From Sphingomonadales bacterium (GTDB lineage Bacteria > Pseudomonadota > Alphaproteobacteria > Sphingomonadales > Kordiimonadaceae), in contig JAALKD010000006.1 in the NCBI GenBank assembly GCA_011088215.1, positions 29,391-93,390 on the forward strand: a stretch of 64,000 bases of DNA, given 5' to 3'. Positions 25,983-33,926 of this stretch are shown here, piece after piece (within the stretch, counting starts at the first letter, position 1; each line of letters opens with the position of its first letter). Made by a program: the position numbers and the translations under genes. The notes beneath the pieces are model-generated. The model had not been told where the DNA came from and searched no databases. It worked only from the letters and a program-made list of their open reading frames with translations.

Positions 25983-26765
25983 TTACTTCAGGTTGTTTTC
26001 TATTCGGCTAAGGCCGGGTAGTGCGAAAAGATGATCAAATTCACCAGCGTCTATCGCATTCTTGATCTCTGTTGCTAAAGCCTCGACTTTGTCTTTGTGC
26101 CGCTTGTGGACCAGGTGGAAAAAGGGTATTTTTTCCCAGCTTGTTTGCCGGACCGTATTTTGACTGTTGCCCTGTGATTGCATTATCGGATGGGCCCGAA
26201 CGCTGTCGGTTGCGAAGACTTCAAAACGTCCGCGCATAAGAAGCTCTTGCACTGGAACGCCTCTGGGAATTTCTTTTGGAATAGCCCCCAGAGCCAGTAG
26301 GTTTTTTTCGATCCAATAAAACCCCGCCGGATATCCAACGGTTCTGTCCTTCATATCTTTGGGCGTACCGTTGAAGGGATTGTCGGGGCTGGCCAATAAA
26401 ACTGCTTCGAGTTGAAAGAGCGGAATTGGCACTTCAATAAGACCCAAATGAGATTGATCTGCGAAGCCTTTAGCTCTCATCCAGTCACCATCCAATACGC
26501 CAGTGGCCAGCATCATTTCGGCGCGTTTGGGCGCCAGAGAAATTGATACAGCGCAGAAGCCCGCCCGTCTATATATTGACGTGACAAGACTTTCAAAAAG
26601 GGGATGAAAATCGGCTACACCATCATCTGCGCCGAGCTTTAAGCAGCTAGAGCTATTCTCGTCGGCGATTGTTGAAATCGGCAAAGCGAGCATAAGAAAG
26701 GATGAAAACATCAACCGTTTGAAAACAAGCTTAGCTAGGCTTTCGATGTCTCTTCTCGCAACCAT
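25983..26765 (-). CDS. Orphan periplasmic solute-binding protein (SBP_bac_3-like)
   Basis: About 260 residues with a hydrophobic export segment (FSSFLMLALPISTIA) and a family-3 amino-acid-binding-protein layout: LGADDGVADFHPLFES, a hinge region VEVPIPLF/AVLLASPDNP-like, DMKDRTVGYPAGFYWIEKNL and FEVFATDSVRAHPI. No ABC permease or ATPase gene is nearby. The reading frame overlaps the LysR gene by 31 bases if ATG 26765 is used; ATG 26711 would avoid this but leaves no basic n-region. Such orphan binding proteins may act in sensing rather than transport; this is inference. Confidence 0.75.
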   Translation of the reverse strand: MVARRDIESLAKLVFKRLMFSSFLMLALPISTIADENSSSCLKLGADDGVADFHPLFESLVTSIYRRAGFCAVSISLAPKRAEMMLATGVLDGDWMRAKGFADQSHLGLIEVPIPLFQLEAVLLASPDNPFNGTPKDMKDRTVGYPAGFYWIEKNLLALGAIPKEIPRGVPVQELLMRGRFEVFATDSVRAHPIMQSQGNSQNTVRQTSWEKIPFFHLVHKRHKDKVEALATEIKNAIDAGEFDHLFALPGLSRIENNLK

Positions 26766-27634
26766 TCTATGAAATCTTGTACACGTTCATTCTTAATTTT
26801 GTCTTTAGGATAAACGATGTGGTGGGCGAAGTTAACAGGCACTGCTTCGCCGAACGGTTTAATCAATCTGCCTGCCTTAATGTCTTCTTCGGCAATAGCA
26901 GACCGTGCCAGCGCAACACCACGCCCGGCAACCGCTGCTTCAATGGCCAATGCGTTGTTGTTGAAGTGAACGGCGGGCATGCCGTCGGGCGCGGTCACAC
27001 CCGCTGCTTTCAGCCACATGGTCCAGTTGGGCGCGCTTTCATCCTCGATGGAGCTGTCATCATGGATGAGGGTATGTTTTAGCACTGCGCAGGGTGTGGC
27101 GGCCTCGCCGTCAAAAAGGCCGGGCGCGCACACTGGAAACAGGGTTTCGCGCAGCAATTCTTCTGACAGGAGCCCGTCATAGTTGCCGCGGCCATAACGG
27201 ATGGCGACATCAGTGTCTTCGGCTTTAAAATCAGTAACTTGCATGGTTGCACTTATTTTTACGATGGCATCGGGGCGACGCTCATAATAGCTGGCAAGCC
27301 GTGGGACCAACCATTTGCTGGCAAAGGATGGTGACACGCTGACTTTCAGGACTGTTGAGTTTTTGGAGCCTGCGATGATATCCACTGCTTCCTCAAGCCG
27401 CTCGAAGCCTTCCTTCAGCGGTAACAGTGATAACTGTGCCGCTTCGGTTAGCACCAATGATCGGTTGGTGCGCCTAAACAAGTCTACGCCCAGAAAATCC
27501 TCCAGAGAGCGGATTTGCTGACTGATCGCAGCGGGCGTTACTGACAAATCGTCAGCAGCAAGCTTAAAACTCATGTGCCGAGCGGCGGCATCAAAGGCCC
27601 TTAGGGCATTCAGGGGAAGAAGGGAGCGTTTCAT
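26735..27634 (-). CDS. LysR-type transcriptional regulator, GcvA-like
   Basis: A 299-residue LysR regulator. The N-terminal winged helix-turn-helix carries LNALRAFDAAARHMSFKLAA and TPAAISQQIRSLEDFLGVDL, the GcvA/AmpR-branch signature, and an effector-binding domain follows from about residue 90 (VSVSPSFASKWLVPRL). ATG 27634 gives the family start MKRSLLPLNALRAF. The 3' end overlaps the downstream solute-binding gene, suggesting the regulator and binding protein are made together. Confidence 0.9.
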   Translation of the reverse strand: MKRSLLPLNALRAFDAAARHMSFKLAADDLSVTPAAISQQIRSLEDFLGVDLFRRTNRSLVLTEAAQLSLLPLKEGFERLEEAVDIIAGSKNSTVLKVSVSPSFASKWLVPRLASYYERRPDAIVKISATMQVTDFKAEDTDVAIRYGRGNYDGLLSEELLRETLFPVCAPGLFDGEAATPCAVLKHTLIHDDSSIEDESAPNWTMWLKAAGVTAPDGMPAVHFNNNALAIEAAVAGRGVALARSAIAEEDIKAGRLIKPFGEAVPVNFAHHIVYPKDKIKNERVQDFIEWLREETSKA

Positions 27635-27778
27635 CGGGCTCAAGCCTTTCTGCACGGTTGGGCCGGGTCGTCGGACATTAGAAAATCTATCGTGCCCAGC
27701 CTAGATGGTTGTTAGGGAAACGCAAAACAATAGTTGGTGAAAAAAATAGCGCAGGAAATGCCTTAATGGCTGTCGCGG

Positions 27779-28531
27779 TTAGTTTGCCGAGAGAATTTTA
27801 TTATTCTCGCCCAGTGTCAGGTGAATGCCGCACTCGGTCTTGGTTTGGCCGCGCCAGCGGCCCGCCCTCTCGCTTTCACCGTTTTCGACACGGTCGGTGC
27901 AAGGCATGCATCCAATGGATGGAAAACCTTCCGCCACCAGCGGGTGCTGAGGCAGGCTGTGGGCATCTCGGTATTCGACTACATCGTCTTTGGTCCAAAA
28001 GGCCAGCGGATTAACCTTAACCCGACCGTCGGATGCCTCAAAATGTGGCAACAGCGAACGCACCCCGCCCTGGAACCGTTTGCGTCCGGACGCCCAACCT
28101 TCAAAACCTTCCAGTGCGTCTGCCAAGGGGACTACCTTGCGGATGTAACAGCAGGCGTTGGTATCACTGGTCCAAAGCGCGCCCTTGGGGTCTTTGGCGT
28201 TCAGCGCGTTCACGTCGGGCGATAGGCTGCGCACATCATTGAGGCCAAGCTGATCGATCAATTGGTCGCGGTAGCGTTTGGTCTCGCCGAACAGCTTGCC
28301 GGTATCAAGGAACAAAACCGGGATGTCTTTGGAGACCTGCGCCGCCAAATGTAATAGCACAGCTGATTCTGCCCCAAAAGAGGAGACAAGCGCGAACCGC
28401 CGGCCGAAATATTTGAGTGCACCATCGATGACATCTTGTGGCGACGCGCTGGCATAGCGCGCATCCAAATAGTCAACTGCAGTCAGCGTATCGAAATAAT
28501 TCGCGTCTTTTATGGCGGCAACAGCGCTCAC
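27779..28531 (-). CDS. cysH: Assimilatory adenylylsulfate (APS) reductase
   Basis: A 250-residue thioredoxin-dependent reductase giving sulfite from activated sulfate. Besides the catalytic cysteine C234 in ECGIHL, it has both cysteine pairs that bind a [4Fe-4S] cluster: C127-C128 (NACCYIRKVVPL) and C208-X-X-C211 (IGCMPCTDR). By family knowledge that pattern marks APS rather than PAPS reductase. The GTG start overlaps the DUF934 stop by four bases (GTGA), so it is translated as the last gene of the cysG operon. Confidence 0.92.
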   Translation of the reverse strand: MSAVAAIKDANYFDTLTAVDYLDARYASASPQDVIDGALKYFGRRFALVSSFGAESAVLLHLAAQVSKDIPVLFLDTGKLFGETKRYRDQLIDQLGLNDVRSLSPDVNALNAKDPKGALWTSDTNACCYIRKVVPLADALEGFEGWASGRKRFQGGVRSLLPHFEASDGRVKVNPLAFWTKDDVVEYRDAHSLPQHPLVAEGFPSIGCMPCTDRVENGESERAGRWRGQTKTECGIHLTLGENNKILSAN

Positions 28532-29049
28532 GATGCTTCCCTGTGCCCTTCAATCGTGTGGCCAGCTGTGTGGCGCGCATGGGCGATAGATGTCTGGCCG
28601 CCGAAGTCACTTTGGTAAAAGCCGGGAAAACGACTAAGTGCCGCCTCGAAAGCTGCCTTGCGTTCGTCGGTGACATCAACGGTGTCGAAGCCGGCGCGCA
28701 GTAAAAATAACGCTTGGTCCGGAATCACTGGACCGATGGCGCGAATTTCACCTTTAAAGCCGAAGTCTTTCCGAAGTCGCACCGCAAGAGAGAAACCTCT
28801 GCCGTCGCCGAAAGCGGGAAATTCAATAACCACGAAAGCCAGTTTATCCGCAATCGCATCTAATTCAGCGTAAGGCGTATCAGTCGTGATAACCGCGCCA
28901 ATGCCGCCAGCGGTTTCAAAAAATACGCTGTCCTCGGCAAGTAAACGTTCAACGGTTACGGCGACATTTTCGCCTTCCTTGGGCTGTGCGCCCTCGGCCA
29001 ACAGGGTGAAACCTGTGGGTTGTATGCCTGTAAGATTAATCAGTACCAT
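28528..29049 (-). CDS. DUF934 family protein of the sulfate-assimilation operon
   Basis: A 173-residue DUF934 protein, a small cytoplasmic family almost always found between sulfite reductase and cysH in proteobacteria; its biochemical role is unknown. Conserved-looking parts are AVVIEFPAFGDGRGFSLA-like (FVVIEFPAFGDGRGFSLAVR), LRKDFGFKGEIRAIG and LFLLRAGFDTVDV. The ATG at 29049 has a perfect AAGGAGG 6 bases upstream, inside the end of the sulfite reductase gene, which it overlaps by 14 bases; the frame to 29070 is therefore not the start. Confidence 0.88.
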   Translation of the reverse strand: MVLINLTGIQPTGFTLLAEGAQPKEGENVAVTVERLLAEDSVFFETAGGIGAVITTDTPYAELDAIADKLAFVVIEFPAFGDGRGFSLAVRLRKDFGFKGEIRAIGPVIPDQALFLLRAGFDTVDVTDERKAAFEAALSRFPGFYQSDFGGQTSIAHARHTAGHTIEGHREAS

Positions 29050-30691
29050 AAACCGCCTCCTTAAAAACATCTGGTCCCAACCGCCTGTAAGCGCTTAGGA
29101 AACTTTCATCGCCCTCGCGTTCGCCCAGATAAACAGCGACCACTTTCTCAACAGCATCAACGATGCCGACCTCGTTAAACCCTGGGCCCAAAATCGCGGC
29201 CTTTGACGCATCTTCTGCGCCAGAGCCACCCAACAAAAGCTGATAATTTTCCTCGCCGCGCCGGTCGACACCAAGAATGCCAATGTGACCTGCATGGTGG
29301 TGCCCGCATGAATTGATGCCGCCCGAGATTTTGATCTTCAACGGGCCGATGTCCATCAGCCGCTTTATGTCGTCAAACCGTTCAGTGATCGTCTGAGCGA
29401 TGGGGATGGACCGCGTGTTCGCCAGCGCGCAATAGTCAAGCCCGGGGCAAGCGATAATATCGGTCAACAGTCCGGCATTGGGTGTACCCAGGCCTGCTTG
29501 GTCCAGTTTGGTCCAAAGGGCAGGCAGGTCGCTTTTCGCTACATGGGGCAAAATCAGGTTTTGTTCATGGCTAACGCGAATTTCGCTCTGGCTATAGGCG
29601 TCAGCCAATTCTGCGACCAAGTCCATCTGTTCGTCGGTCGCATCACCCGGAATGCCGCCGTGCGGCTTCAGCGAGATAGTCACATGCACGTGGCCCGGCA
29701 CTTTGTGCGCGCCGGTGTTATTCGCCAGCCACGCCTTAAAAATGAAGTTCGCATTTGCCAGCTCGTCCACTTCGGTCGCAGCATCCGCCAAAACTGGCAG
29801 CGGTGGCGGCGCGAAGAAAGCTTTGATGCGGGCAACTTCCTCGTCCGGCACATCAATCGGTACATGGCGAATTTTTTCCCACTCGGCATCGACCTGACGC
29901 CGGTATTCATCAATGCCCATAGCGTCGATAAGAATTTTGATCCGCGCTTTATACTTATTGTCGCGGCGGCCTTGCTCGTTATAAACCCGCAGCATAGCTT
30001 CCAGGTAACTGAGCATGTCAGAAATCGGCAAAAAATCGCGCATGGATTTCGCAATCACCGGTGTGCGGCCCATGCCGCCACCAGCAAGCACTTCAAAACC
30101 AACCTCGCCGACCTCGTTCTGTTTCAGGACCAGTCCAATGTCGTGCCATTTAACGGCGGCGCGGTCTTCGGCGGCACCGGTGATGGCAATTTTAAACTTG
30201 CGTGGCAGGAACGAAAATTCTGGATGAAACGAAGACCACTGACGGATCAGTTCTGCGTATGGGCGCGGGTCGGCAACTTCGTCAGCGACTGCGCCGGCAA
30301 ACTGGTCGGTGGTGACATTGCGGATACAGTTGCCTGATGTTTGGATGGCATGCATCTCAACGTCGGCAAGTTCCTGCAGAATGTCGGGTGTTTCAGACAG
30401 CTTGGGCCAGTTATATTGAATGTTCTGGCGTGTGGTGAAATGGCCGTAACCTTTGTCATATTTTCGTGCAACATGCGCCAGCTTGCGCATTTGGTTAGCT
30501 GACAACGTGCCGTAAGGAATGGCCACGCGTAGCATATAGGCATGCAGCTGCAGGTAAAGGCCGTTCATCAGGCGCAGTGGGCGAAATTCTTCTTCGGTCA
30601 GTTCGCCTGTCATACGGCGATCTACCTGATCGCGAAACTCCGCCACACGGGCGTTGACCATGGCATGGTCATAGGTGTCATAAGCATACAT
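29036..30691 (-). CDS. cysI: Nitrite/sulfite reductase hemoprotein subunit, one cluster cysteine replaced
   Basis: A 551-residue siroheme/[4Fe-4S] sulfite reductase of the alphaproteobacterial single-subunit type, reducing sulfite to sulfide. It contains two ferredoxin-like half-domains and siroheme-binding segments such as HFTTRQNIQYNWPKL. The first cysteine pair is present at C415 and C421 (CPGLDYC). In the second motif the family has S-G-C-X3-C, but here it reads SGGINSCGHHHAGHIG: residue 458 is Gly (GGC at 29318-29320) and only C462 remains. The gene lies 3 bases after the DUF2849 gene and overlaps DUF934. Everything else looks intact, so loss of one ligand is unexpected. Confidence 0.9.
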   Translation of the reverse strand: MYAYDTYDHAMVNARVAEFRDQVDRRMTGELTEEEFRPLRLMNGLYLQLHAYMLRVAIPYGTLSANQMRKLAHVARKYDKGYGHFTTRQNIQYNWPKLSETPDILQELADVEMHAIQTSGNCIRNVTTDQFAGAVADEVADPRPYAELIRQWSSFHPEFSFLPRKFKIAITGAAEDRAAVKWHDIGLVLKQNEVGEVGFEVLAGGGMGRTPVIAKSMRDFLPISDMLSYLEAMLRVYNEQGRRDNKYKARIKILIDAMGIDEYRRQVDAEWEKIRHVPIDVPDEEVARIKAFFAPPPLPVLADAATEVDELANANFIFKAWLANNTGAHKVPGHVHVTISLKPHGGIPGDATDEQMDLVAELADAYSQSEIRVSHEQNLILPHVAKSDLPALWTKLDQAGLGTPNAGLLTDIIACPGLDYCALANTRSIPIAQTITERFDDIKRLMDIGPLKIKISGGINSCGHHHAGHIGILGVDRRGEENYQLLLGGSGAEDASKAAILGPGFNEVGIVDAVEKVVAVYLGEREGDESFLSAYRRLGPDVFKEAVYGTD

Positions 30692-30694
30692 GGC

Positions 30695-31018
30695 TTATTG
30701 CTCCCAGTTCGGTGAAACTTGATAGCCCAGGTCGGCGCGAACACTGGGGCCGCGGGCCTGCATGGCAAACTTGATGTGTGCTGGTGCGGTGACACCGCCT
30801 GACGTATCGGCGACAACCGGGGTTACGCTAACCACCAAATTGGCTAGGTCTGCAGCTTGCGCGACGGTCATCAATGTATCCAGTTCGGCTTCATTTTGAG
30901 CAACAGCGGCGTCGGCGGCATTGTTGGACCATGTGCCGATCGAGGTCAGAAATACAGCGCGACCGTCGTCAAGGCGGTTTGCCAGAATTAATTGGGGGCC
31001 GGTGATTTTCTTGGCCAT
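30695..31018 (-). CDS. DUF2849 family protein
   Basis: A 107-residue DUF2849 protein. This small family occurs mainly in alphaproteobacteria, between cysG and the sulfite reductase gene, and has no assigned activity. Here it opens MAKKITGPQLILANRLDDGR and ends with GYQVSPNWEQ. The position, 26 bases after cysG and 3 before sulfite reductase, makes a role in siroheme or sulfite reductase function plausible (inference from context). Confidence 0.88.
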   Translation of the reverse strand: MAKKITGPQLILANRLDDGRAVFLTSIGTWSNNAADAAVAQNEAELDTLMTVAQAADLANLVVSVTPVVADTSGGVTAPAHIKFAMQARGPSVRADLGYQVSPNWEQ

Positions 31019-31044
31019 CGCAGTTTCCTTTAGTTGTTTGGCCT

Positions 31045-32463
31045 TTAGCCGTTTTGAGCGCGCAGCAGCGGCTCATGTTCAAATTGGTTCAAATCAAGCG
31101 CGTTCTCAACAACGTCGCCGATCAGTAATAAGGCGGGGCTTTTCACCGCGTTAGACGCCACCAACTCAGGCAGAGTGGCAAGCGTGCCATAAAAACGCCG
31201 TTCGTTTGCACGTGTACCGTTTTCCACTACAGCAACCGGCGTTGACGATCTGACGCCTTGTTCGATAAGACCTGCGGATATGCGCGGCGCGCCTTTAACG
31301 CCCATATAGACCGCCAGCGTCTGGCCTTCACCCGACAAGCGTGCCCAATCCTTGAAGGCACCGTCTTTAAGATGCCCGGTTACCATTGTCAGGCTTGACG
31401 ATGACTTGCGGTCGGTCAAAGGAATTTGCGTGCTTGCAGCAATGCCTTGGTAAGCGCTGATGCCGGGTACAATCTCTGTGTGAATATCGTTGGCACGCAG
31501 TGCGTCCAGTTCTTCGCTAGCGCGGGCGAATAGCAAAGGGTCGCCGCCCTTCAGGCGCACAACACGTTTGCCTGCGAGCGCTTCATCCACAAGTATTCGG
31601 CAGATGCCTTCCTGGCCAACGCCGTGCTCACCTTCGCGTTTGCCAACAAAAACCAAGTCAGCATCGCGTCTCGCCAATGCCAGCACATCGCGGCTAACCA
31701 GTCTATCATAGACAATGACGTCTGCCTGTTGCAGTGCTCGGTGTGCCTTGATGGTTAATAAGTCTGGGTCACCCGGGCCAGCGCCAACAATTTGAACCTG
31801 ACCAGTGGTGGCACCCACCCTGTGGGTACGGGCGGCCTCAACAACTAGCCTCTCGACCTCACCTTGGTCCATGTCAGCGTAACGACCAGCGTTGTCATAA
31901 AGCCGGTCCCAAAACAGGCGACGGCGCGTTGCATCTGGAATGATTGATTTGATCCGTCCGCGCATATTACCTGCTGCGCTGGCCAATACGCCCAACGACG
32001 GTGGCAGGATACGTTCCAGGCTACTTCGCAGACGGCGGACAAACACCGGCGCAGACCCGCCGGAGGAAAAAGCCACCTGAAGCGGCCCGCGGGTAAATTG
32101 CGCCGGTGTAATAAAGTTACTTTTGGCAGGTTTGTCGATTACGTTGACCGGAAGTTTGCGGGTGCTTGCCAAGCGCAGCACACGTTCTTCGGTTATGTCG
32201 TCTTCAACGCCGATATAAACCAGTGACTTGTCTGTAAGGTCGTCTTGGTTAAACGGCCTATCTTGAATGGTAAGGGCCCGGTTGTCTGTTAGTTCTGGTG
32301 TCAAGCCAGCAGACTGCGCCGCATCCAGCGTGCCGTGGCCCACCAGCGTAAGGCGCACGCCCGTGTCCATGAATAGGGCAAGTTTCGCCATGGCAGCCGA
32401 GGTGGCACCAACAATTAGGATGTGGTGTTTTTCAGCGGTCAAATAAACCGGAATATTCGTCAT
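31045..32463 (-). CDS. cysG: Siroheme synthase CysG (precorrin-2 dehydrogenase/ferrochelatase fused to SUMT)
   Basis: A 472-residue fused enzyme making siroheme. The N-terminal Met8p-like half should oxidise precorrin-2 and insert iron; it keeps the catalytic aspartate in VNVIDKP and the FSSGGSAPVFVRRLR segment, but its nucleotide-binding loop reads IVGATSAAMAKLAL instead of the usual V-V-G-G-G-X-V-A. The C-terminal half is a uroporphyrinogen-III methyltransferase with GAGPGDPDLLTIKA, LKGGDPLLFARASEE and VPGISAYQGIA. ATG 32463 has GGAG upstream and gives the normal MTNIPVYLTA start; the frame to 32646 is not coding. It heads the sulfate-assimilation operon. Confidence 0.9.
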   Translation of the reverse strand: MTNIPVYLTAEKHHILIVGATSAAMAKLALFMDTGVRLTLVGHGTLDAAQSAGLTPELTDNRALTIQDRPFNQDDLTDKSLVYIGVEDDITEERVLRLASTRKLPVNVIDKPAKSNFITPAQFTRGPLQVAFSSGGSAPVFVRRLRSSLERILPPSLGVLASAAGNMRGRIKSIIPDATRRRLFWDRLYDNAGRYADMDQGEVERLVVEAARTHRVGATTGQVQIVGAGPGDPDLLTIKAHRALQQADVIVYDRLVSRDVLALARRDADLVFVGKREGEHGVGQEGICRILVDEALAGKRVVRLKGGDPLLFARASEELDALRANDIHTEIVPGISAYQGIAASTQIPLTDRKSSSSLTMVTGHLKDGAFKDWARLSGEGQTLAVYMGVKGAPRISAGLIEQGVRSSTPVAVVENGTRANERRFYGTLATLPELVASNAVKSPALLLIGDVVENALDLNQFEHEPLLRAQNG

Positions 32464-32739
32464 GGCCCGTAACTCCTCCACAGCTTGCCGCTTAAAATCC
32501 CAATTTCGGGTTAGGGAAACTATCCATCGATGCAACAGATAAGGTGTAGAAACCAGTTCTACAAACGAGAAGAAGTTATCATAAACAGTAGAAAATTTTT
32601 CCTCAAATAAGCTCACATGCTTGTGATTAAGGAAATATTTTTCCAAAAAATAGATATTTTAGCCAAAAATTGTAATTTTTATACATTTAATGAAATCTCC
32701 ATCTCAGAACGGACGAGCGGGCAGAATTGTTAGCTTTTC

Positions 32740-32816
32740 TAATCTAGAGCCGCTGAACTAAGGTTCAAAAATTCCTCTTGACGAGGGAAGTTTCCGTGCC
32801 TATATGTAATCTAGAG
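32740..32816. repeat. Direct repeat TAATCTAGAG, operator-like
   Basis: The 10-base sequence TAATCTAGAG occurs at 32740-32749 and 32807-32816, 67 bases apart, each containing the palindrome TCTAGA. The second copy starts immediately after the predicted -10 box, a position where a bound protein would block transcription. The Xre regulator at 33381 is the obvious candidate to bind (inference). Confidence 0.5.
32778..32806 (+). promoter_or_regulatory. Sigma70-like promoter of the 4-TM/Xre cassette
   Basis: TTGACG (32778-32783), a 17-base spacer and TATATG (32801-32806), about 70 bases upstream of the first gene. Spacing is ideal and both boxes are near consensus. Confidence 0.55.
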
Positions 32817-32874
32817 GTGTCATTATGATAACTATAGGTTCATCGGTATAGCCCGAATAAGAAAGAAGAAGATC

Positions 32875-33384
32875 ATGTTCGATTTTAAAAAAGAAACAGG
32901 TGCGCAGCTTAACGATCGTTTTTTGAATCGCACCGCGTTGTCATTATTGATGTTGGCAGTTGTATATACATTGGAGGTATCTCGGTCACTCGCGGCAAAC
33001 GATATCGCAGCCATAATGAACAGGGCTGGAGGCATCTTGTCATTAATATTGCTGATCAATCTTTTGCCGGTTACGATCAAGCTGATGTGGTTCAAATACA
33101 AGCGCAAGCCTGGTTGTAATGATCCCAATGGTTTCGTCGCCAGTACGTTCAAGGAAGCGGCAGTAAGAGGCTTTACCACCAGTTTTATCGCAATGCTTGT
33201 TGCGCTAGAACTTAGTAGAGATGTCTTGTCCGTTTGGTCAGCAACTGTTTTTCTACACATCATTCTGGCTTTGACGCTTGGGGTTCTCAGTATTTCATTC
33301 CTGCTGGCCAACCGAGAGACGGAGCCGGGTGATGATTTTGGCGACGACCTCGCTGACGAATTTGACAAGGAACCTAGCGCATGA
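32875..33384 (+). CDS. Four-helix membrane protein cotranscribed with an Xre regulator
   Basis: A 169-residue protein with four hydrophobic segments: TALSLLMLAVVYTLEVS, GGILSLILLINLLPVTI, GFTTSFIAMLVALEL and VFLHIILALTLGVLSISFLL. The tail is strongly acidic (GDDFGDDLADEFDKE). I recognise no enzyme motif. AAGAAGAAG stands just before the ATG. The stop overlaps the Xre gene start (ATGA), so the two proteins are made together; pairing of a small membrane protein with an Xre regulator suggests a membrane-signal or stress switch, but this is inference. Confidence 0.75.
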   Translation: MFDFKKETGAQLNDRFLNRTALSLLMLAVVYTLEVSRSLAANDIAAIMNRAGGILSLILLINLLPVTIKLMWFKYKRKPGCNDPNGFVASTFKEAAVRGFTTSFIAMLVALELSRDVLSVWSATVFLHIILALTLGVLSISFLLANRETEPGDDFGDDLADEFDKEPSA

Positions 33385-33593
33385 GCGGCGAACTGGATAA
33401 CCGGATCAGGGTTTTCCGCGCTGAGCACCGCATGAGCCAGGGCGAGCTTGCGGATGCAATCGGCGTGTCGCGCAAAACTATCAGTACTATCGAAGTTGGG
33501 CGGTTTGTGCCGTCTACGGTCATCGCCCTGAAGCTTGCGCAGTTTTTCAAGGCACCGGTTGAGGAAATATTCTCTCTTCAATCTAAAAAATGA
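33381..33593 (+). CDS. Xre-family HTH transcriptional regulator (70 aa)
   Basis: A minimal helix-turn-helix protein: RIRVFRAEHRMSQGELADAI followed by GVSRKTISTIEVGRFVPS, which is the complete HTH_3 fold, and a short C-terminal helix (PVEEIFSL). It resembles YozG-type small Xre regulators that sit with membrane proteins. It overlaps the preceding gene by four bases. It probably binds the TAATCTAGAG boxes upstream and regulates its own operon. Confidence 0.88.
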   Translation: MSGELDNRIRVFRAEHRMSQGELADAIGVSRKTISTIEVGRFVPSTVIALKLAQFFKAPVEEIFSLQSKK

Positions 33594-33625
33594 ACACCAA
33601 AACAAGCATCAGAAGGAGAAATGAA

Positions 33626-33850
33626 ATGACGAACAAAGCAACTACGAAACAAACCATTGGAAACGCGGTTATCTGGGCGGCGATGATGATCGCTTCGGCG
33701 CTGGTCATTCCGGATAGCAAGGCACAAACAACGATGTTGTTTCTGATGATTGCAGGTTGGATTGCAAGCAGCGGCCTTTTTGGCGGTGTGGCGCAGTCAG
33801 CGCGCGCTGAATGTGCTGCGGTCAAGCAATTGTTCACGCGTCGCACATAG
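33626..33850 (+). CDS. Small two-helix membrane protein
   Basis: A 74-residue protein with two hydrophobic segments (TIGNAVIWAAMMIASALVI and MLFLMIAGWIASSGLFGGV) and a basic tail (KQLFTRRT). ATG 33626 has AAGGAG 7 bases upstream and is preferred over the in-frame ATG at 33590. Third gene of the Xre cassette, ended by the hairpin at 33878. No family recognised. Confidence 0.65.
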   Translation: MTNKATTKQTIGNAVIWAAMMIASALVIPDSKAQTTMLFLMIAGWIASSGLFGGVAQSARAECAAVKQLFTRRT

Positions 33851-33877
33851 CAGTTTTTGTCATTCAACTGATTCAGG

Positions 33878-33910
33878 GCCGCAAGCCATAAAGCTTGCGG
33901 CTTAATTATT
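33878..33910 (+). terminator. Terminator of the 4-TM/Xre cassette
   Basis: Perfect 9-base stem GCCGCAAGC (33878-33886) and GCTTGCGGC (33893-33901), 6-base loop, followed by TTAATTATT. The T-tract is imperfect but the stem is strong, and it lies 28 bases after the last gene. Confidence 0.7.
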
Positions 33911-33926
33911 AGACCGTCCCACCCTA

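Larger units (their letters stand above)
32464..32874. other. Divergent regulatory region between the cys operon and the 4-TM/Xre cassette
   Basis: A 411-base AT-rich region. It contains the + strand promoter and the repeated TAATCTAGAG boxes listed separately. On the - strand the leader of cysG is very AT-rich but shows no sharp promoter match. The cysG frame stays open across part of it without family-like residues. Confidence 0.5.

Noticed and set aside
29498-30337. 279-codon open frame antisense to sulfite reductase
   Set aside because: A shadow of a well-recognised enzyme gene; no start signal or domain.
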